Assembly: GCF_000153125.2 (NCBI RefSeq)
Contig: NZ_CM002299.1
Coordinates: 3,546,928-3,610,927 of the forward strand
Length of the DNA: 64,000 nucleotides
Reading direction: 5' to 3'
From: Congregibacter litoralis KT71
Lineage (GTDB): Bacteria; Pseudomonadota; Gammaproteobacteria; Pseudomonadales; Halieaceae
Both the position numbers and the translations under genes were made by a program. A model generated the notes under the pieces. The model saw only the letters and a program-made list of their open reading frames with translations, did no database searches and had not been told where the DNA came from. Each line of letters begins with the position of its first letter. Position 1 is the first letter of the stretch. Shown here piece after piece: positions 62,151 through 64,000 of the stretch.

Positions 62151-62447
62151 CTACCATAGATGCTGATTTTCGCCGTTTTCGTTTGTCGGTGGTTCCACAA
62201 ACACCTCTCCACACACTCGACAAGCATGATTCAGCAAAGGAGTAACCCGTCCGACATTCTCGCCGCAGCTCGGACACTTAGAAGACATTATTCTCCAAGC
62301 TAAATACCACCAAGAAAGCAACGCTAACAAAAGCAGTATCGCTAGTGGCGGGAAAAAAAACGCGCCTAGCGCGAAAACAGCCATAAAAAGGAAGGCAGAC
62401 CGCTGCCTGCTTACTAATCTGATCTGGCGTTCTAGGTACGGAGTCAT
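62151..62447 (-). CDS. Membrane protein with zinc-ribbon tail (integron cassette)
   Basis: 98 residues. Two or more helices (LFMAVFALGAFFFPPLAILL, LLALLSWWYLAW) then CPSCGENVGRVTPLLNHACRVCG, a CxxC-x(n)-CxxC zinc-ribbon. A short acidic, Asn/Glu-rich tail follows. No family. Confidence 0.7.
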   Translation of the reverse strand: MTPYLERQIRLVSRQRSAFLFMAVFALGAFFFPPLAILLLLALLSWWYLAWRIMSSKCPSCGENVGRVTPLLNHACRVCGEVFVEPPTNENGENQHLW

Positions 62448-62457
62448 GACCTAGTAC

Positions 62458-62547
62458 ACATAACGCCTGCGGCAGCGAGCGCACCAACCGCGCAGCGGTT
62501 TGGGCGTCCGGCGACCGAAGGGAGAGTACTGCCCGCACTTGTTAACT
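62458..62547 (-). repeat. attC 30
   Basis: 90 bp. R' ACATAACG, R'' GTTAACT at 62541-62547. Confidence 0.92.
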
Positions 62548-62967
62548 GTATGCCTTGATAAACCGTCGCTCATCTTCTACGTACCCCAATGACTTATAGA
62601 AAGCGTGTGCATCGCCGCGATGCTCGCCACTCGTGACCTCGGAGCGAATACACCCGGCCCTTTGAAAGAACTCTTCCGCTGCTTCGATGAGACTACGGCC
62701 TATACCAGTATTTCGGTGCTCTTCATCTACTACGAAGCTAGTAATGCGACCCAACGAGCCATCCTGGTGAAAAAGGCTCGTAAGGTGACATGAGACAACG
62801 CCACAAACCGCTCCGCCAGACTCGGCTACAAATACCTGATCGAGCGCCTCGGTCTCAAACGTTTCGAGCTTTTCAGATATCAGGCCTGCACTCGTGGCGT
62901 ATCCCAGTTGGGCCATCAAGTTGCAGATGTGGTTTGCGTCTTCCAGTGTGGCAGTTCGTATGAGCAT
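62542..62967 (-). CDS. GNAT acetyltransferase (integron cassette)
   Basis: 141 residues. Opens IRTATLEDANHICNLMAQLG. Motif A in ITSFVVDEEHRNTGIGRSLI, then EVTSGEHRGDAHAFYKSLGY. Complete and of usual length. Substrate unknown. Stop codon in attC. Confidence 0.92.
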   Translation of the reverse strand: MLIRTATLEDANHICNLMAQLGYATSAGLISEKLETFETEALDQVFVAESGGAVCGVVSCHLTSLFHQDGSLGRITSFVVDEEHRNTGIGRSLIEAAEEFFQRAGCIRSEVTSGEHRGDAHAFYKSLGYVEDERRFIKAYS

Positions 62968-62969
62968 AC

Positions 62970-63054
62970 AGTTAACGCTGCCGGCACGGGCGAGTGTAAC
63001 GCAGTGTAGCGAGTCCAGCGCACGTCGTGCGCGGCGTGCCCGGCCTTGTTAAGT
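62970..63054 (-). repeat. attC 31
   Basis: 85 bp. R' AGTTAACG, R'' GTTAAGT at 63048-63054. Confidence 0.9.
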
Positions 63055-63057
63055 GCG

Positions 63058-63450
63058 TCATTTGAGTACTGCCCAGATTGAAACCGACAGTGCGACACAA
63101 GAGATGGCCATTGGAAACATGAAACGGTTAAACGAGAGCTTGTGCTCGGCGAGCACAGCAGCAAGCAAAGGAAAGTTCACAGCGTGACGGTCTTTACCTA
63201 CTTTGAAGGCGAAAAGATACACCTTGCTCCCGTCCTCCTGCGTATACCGGTACTTCTGGTCCAGATGGTAGTACAAGCGGCCAAATAGTAGGTGCTCATC
63301 CATCCGTAGACGCCTTGCTAGTAGCTCACAATCTATCGGGACATAGATTTTCGAACTCCTGGAGTTGGGAGTCTGCTCGTACTGCTGAAATTCAGCGTAG
63401 TACTCTTTAAAAATAGTGTCGAGGATATTACCGTCGCTCGGATTCTTCAT
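63058..63450 (-). CDS. C-terminally anchored cassette protein
   Basis: About 130 residues from ATG 63450. Soluble front (ILDTIFKEYYAEFQQYEQTP, LARRLRMDEHLLFGRLYYHL) and a C-terminal helix (MFPMAISCVALSVSIWAVLK), so likely tail-anchored. No family recognised. Confidence 0.65.
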   Translation of the reverse strand: MKNPSDGNILDTIFKEYYAEFQQYEQTPNSRSSKIYVPIDCELLARRLRMDEHLLFGRLYYHLDQKYRYTQEDGSKVYLFAFKVGKDRHAVNFPLLAAVLAEHKLSFNRFMFPMAISCVALSVSIWAVLK

Positions 63451-63458
63451 TGGCAGGC

Positions 63459-63531
63459 ACTTAACGCCCACAGCAGCGGCGCGCGTTAGCGCGTCCAGCC
63501 CGCAGGGCGATGCTGACTTTGCTTGTTATGT
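63459..63531 (-). repeat. attC 32
   Basis: 73 bp. R' ACTTAACG, R'' GTTATGT at 63525-63531. Confidence 0.92.
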
Positions 63532-63831
63532 GTTTTGCCATTGAATACCACCTGTAACTTTTGATTCGGCCGCTGCAATGGCTTCATTTATATTTTGGAA
63601 ACCTTGGGAGTCAACCCAAGTTGGTTCTTGGCTCTCACCTGCATTTCGGAACCGCACATAATAAAGAACACCATGTTCATTTAGCGGTTCTGGCTCTTCG
63701 TCTGGTTCTAACATGTCGTCAGCTTTAGCTAAGCTATACCACCAGTCATAAGGGAGATTGATTATATCGACTGGTTTCTTAGCCACACCGTCGTATAACC
63801 AAACTCCTCTTCTTTCTATGGTGATGCTCAT
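63526..63831 (-). CDS. Small cassette protein of unknown function
   Basis: 101 residues, soluble. RRGVWLYDGVAKKPVDIINL, YDWWYSLAKADDMLEPDEEP, then a C-terminal helix (NINEAIAAAESKVTGGI). Stop from attC R''. No family. Confidence 0.65.
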   Translation of the reverse strand: MSITIERRGVWLYDGVAKKPVDIINLPYDWWYSLAKADDMLEPDEEPEPLNEHGVLYYVRFRNAGESQEPTWVDSQGFQNINEAIAAAESKVTGGIQWQNT

Positions 63832-63847
63832 TCAGACTTACTCGTAC

Positions 63848-63937
63848 ACATAACGCTGCCAGCAGCGGGCGTCCAAGCCGCGCAGCGGTTTGGACGTCCA
63901 GCGACCGAAGGGAGCGAACTGCCTGGCCTGGTTAAGT
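63848..63937 (-). repeat. attC 33
   Basis: 90 bp. R' ACATAACG, R'' GTTAAGT at 63931-63937. The last site before the right edge. Confidence 0.93.
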
Positions 63938-64000
63938 GGCTGACTGCACACGTGTAGCGCCCCACGCAATAGCGACAACGACCCCGAGCACGATACCGGC
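63932..64000 (-). CDS. 3' end of a cassette membrane protein (cut by window edge)
   Basis: The last 22 codons (AGIVLGVVVAIAWGATRVQS...) and a TAA supplied by attC 33. It is a hydrophobic C-terminus; the rest lies beyond the window. Confidence 0.65.
   Translation of the reverse strand, partial: AGIVLGVVVAIAWGATRVQSAT

Larger units (their letters stand above)
43764..64000 (-). other. Chromosomal integron cassette array (distal part)
   Basis: 33 attC sites of about 55-105 bp share the plus-strand form (ACATAACGC...GTTATGTG or close variants) and all point the same way. On the minus strand each cassette gene comes first and its attC follows, ending in GCGTTA(T/G). Hence the integrase gene and attI lie beyond the right edge, and the left border at 43.76 kb is the oldest end. 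Almost every space holds one minus-strand gene of 60-320 codons. Two IS3 elements interrupt the array. Confidence 0.95.

Noticed and set aside
43764..64000. CRISPR-like array
   Set aside because: Repeats are imperfect, of variable length and separated by whole genes, not by spacers; the form is that of attC sites.

Overview
The window looks like a piece of a marine gammaproteobacterial chromosome. Evidence: Kef-type and GGDEF/EAL proteins, LytS/LytR-type signalling, many one-gene lipoproteins (one with an ACGGGGG-type N-terminus seen in Cellvibrionales/Halieaceae-like bacteria), and a long chromosomal integron array. The placement at family level is a guess.

Layout. 1-18.4 kb is mostly ordinary chromosome: a BrkB/YihY-type membrane protein cut by the window edge, a decayed surface-protein gene, a CPA2 cation/proton antiporter, small lipoproteins, a PAS-GGDEF-EAL protein, a three-gene set (chalcone-isomerase-like, cupin/JmjC, RhlA-like hydrolase), an HTH/nucleotidyltransferase pair with tandem operators, an NTP-exchange-like transporter with an SDR enzyme, and a LytS/LytTR two-component pair. 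11.6-20.6 kb is a worn insertion hot spot: three IS6-family relics, the 3' part of a tRNA-Met gene, a ParDE toxin-antitoxin pair and a broken DDE integrase gene.

20.6-43.6 kb is a run of exported proteins and lipoproteins of unknown function, mostly on the minus strand. It includes a radical SAM/SPASM protein, an exported Clp_N-like protein, an EF-hand lipoprotein, a possible HEPN protein and a DUF4124/peptidase-MA-like protein.

43.76-64 kb is the distal part of a chromosomal integron. I count 33 attC sites of about 55-105 bp, all in one orientation and each bounding one or two small minus-strand genes. The integrase gene must lie beyond the right edge, because cassettes read right to left. 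Cargo includes five GNAT acetyltransferases, a Nudix hydrolase, an HD hydrolase, a GFA protein, a Mrr-like restriction endonuclease, an HEPN-like protein, a nucleotidyltransferase and many small membrane or secreted proteins. Two IS3-family elements have jumped into the array, each with a 3-bp target duplication. A pair of neighbouring cassettes occurs twice, 12.5 kb apart.

A theme of the whole window is gene decay by single events. I see at least seven genes with one in-frame stop (TGA, TAG or TAA), three or more with one frameshift, one with an apparent ATG-to-ATT start change, and one cut by an IS. Real decay or sequence error cannot be told apart here.
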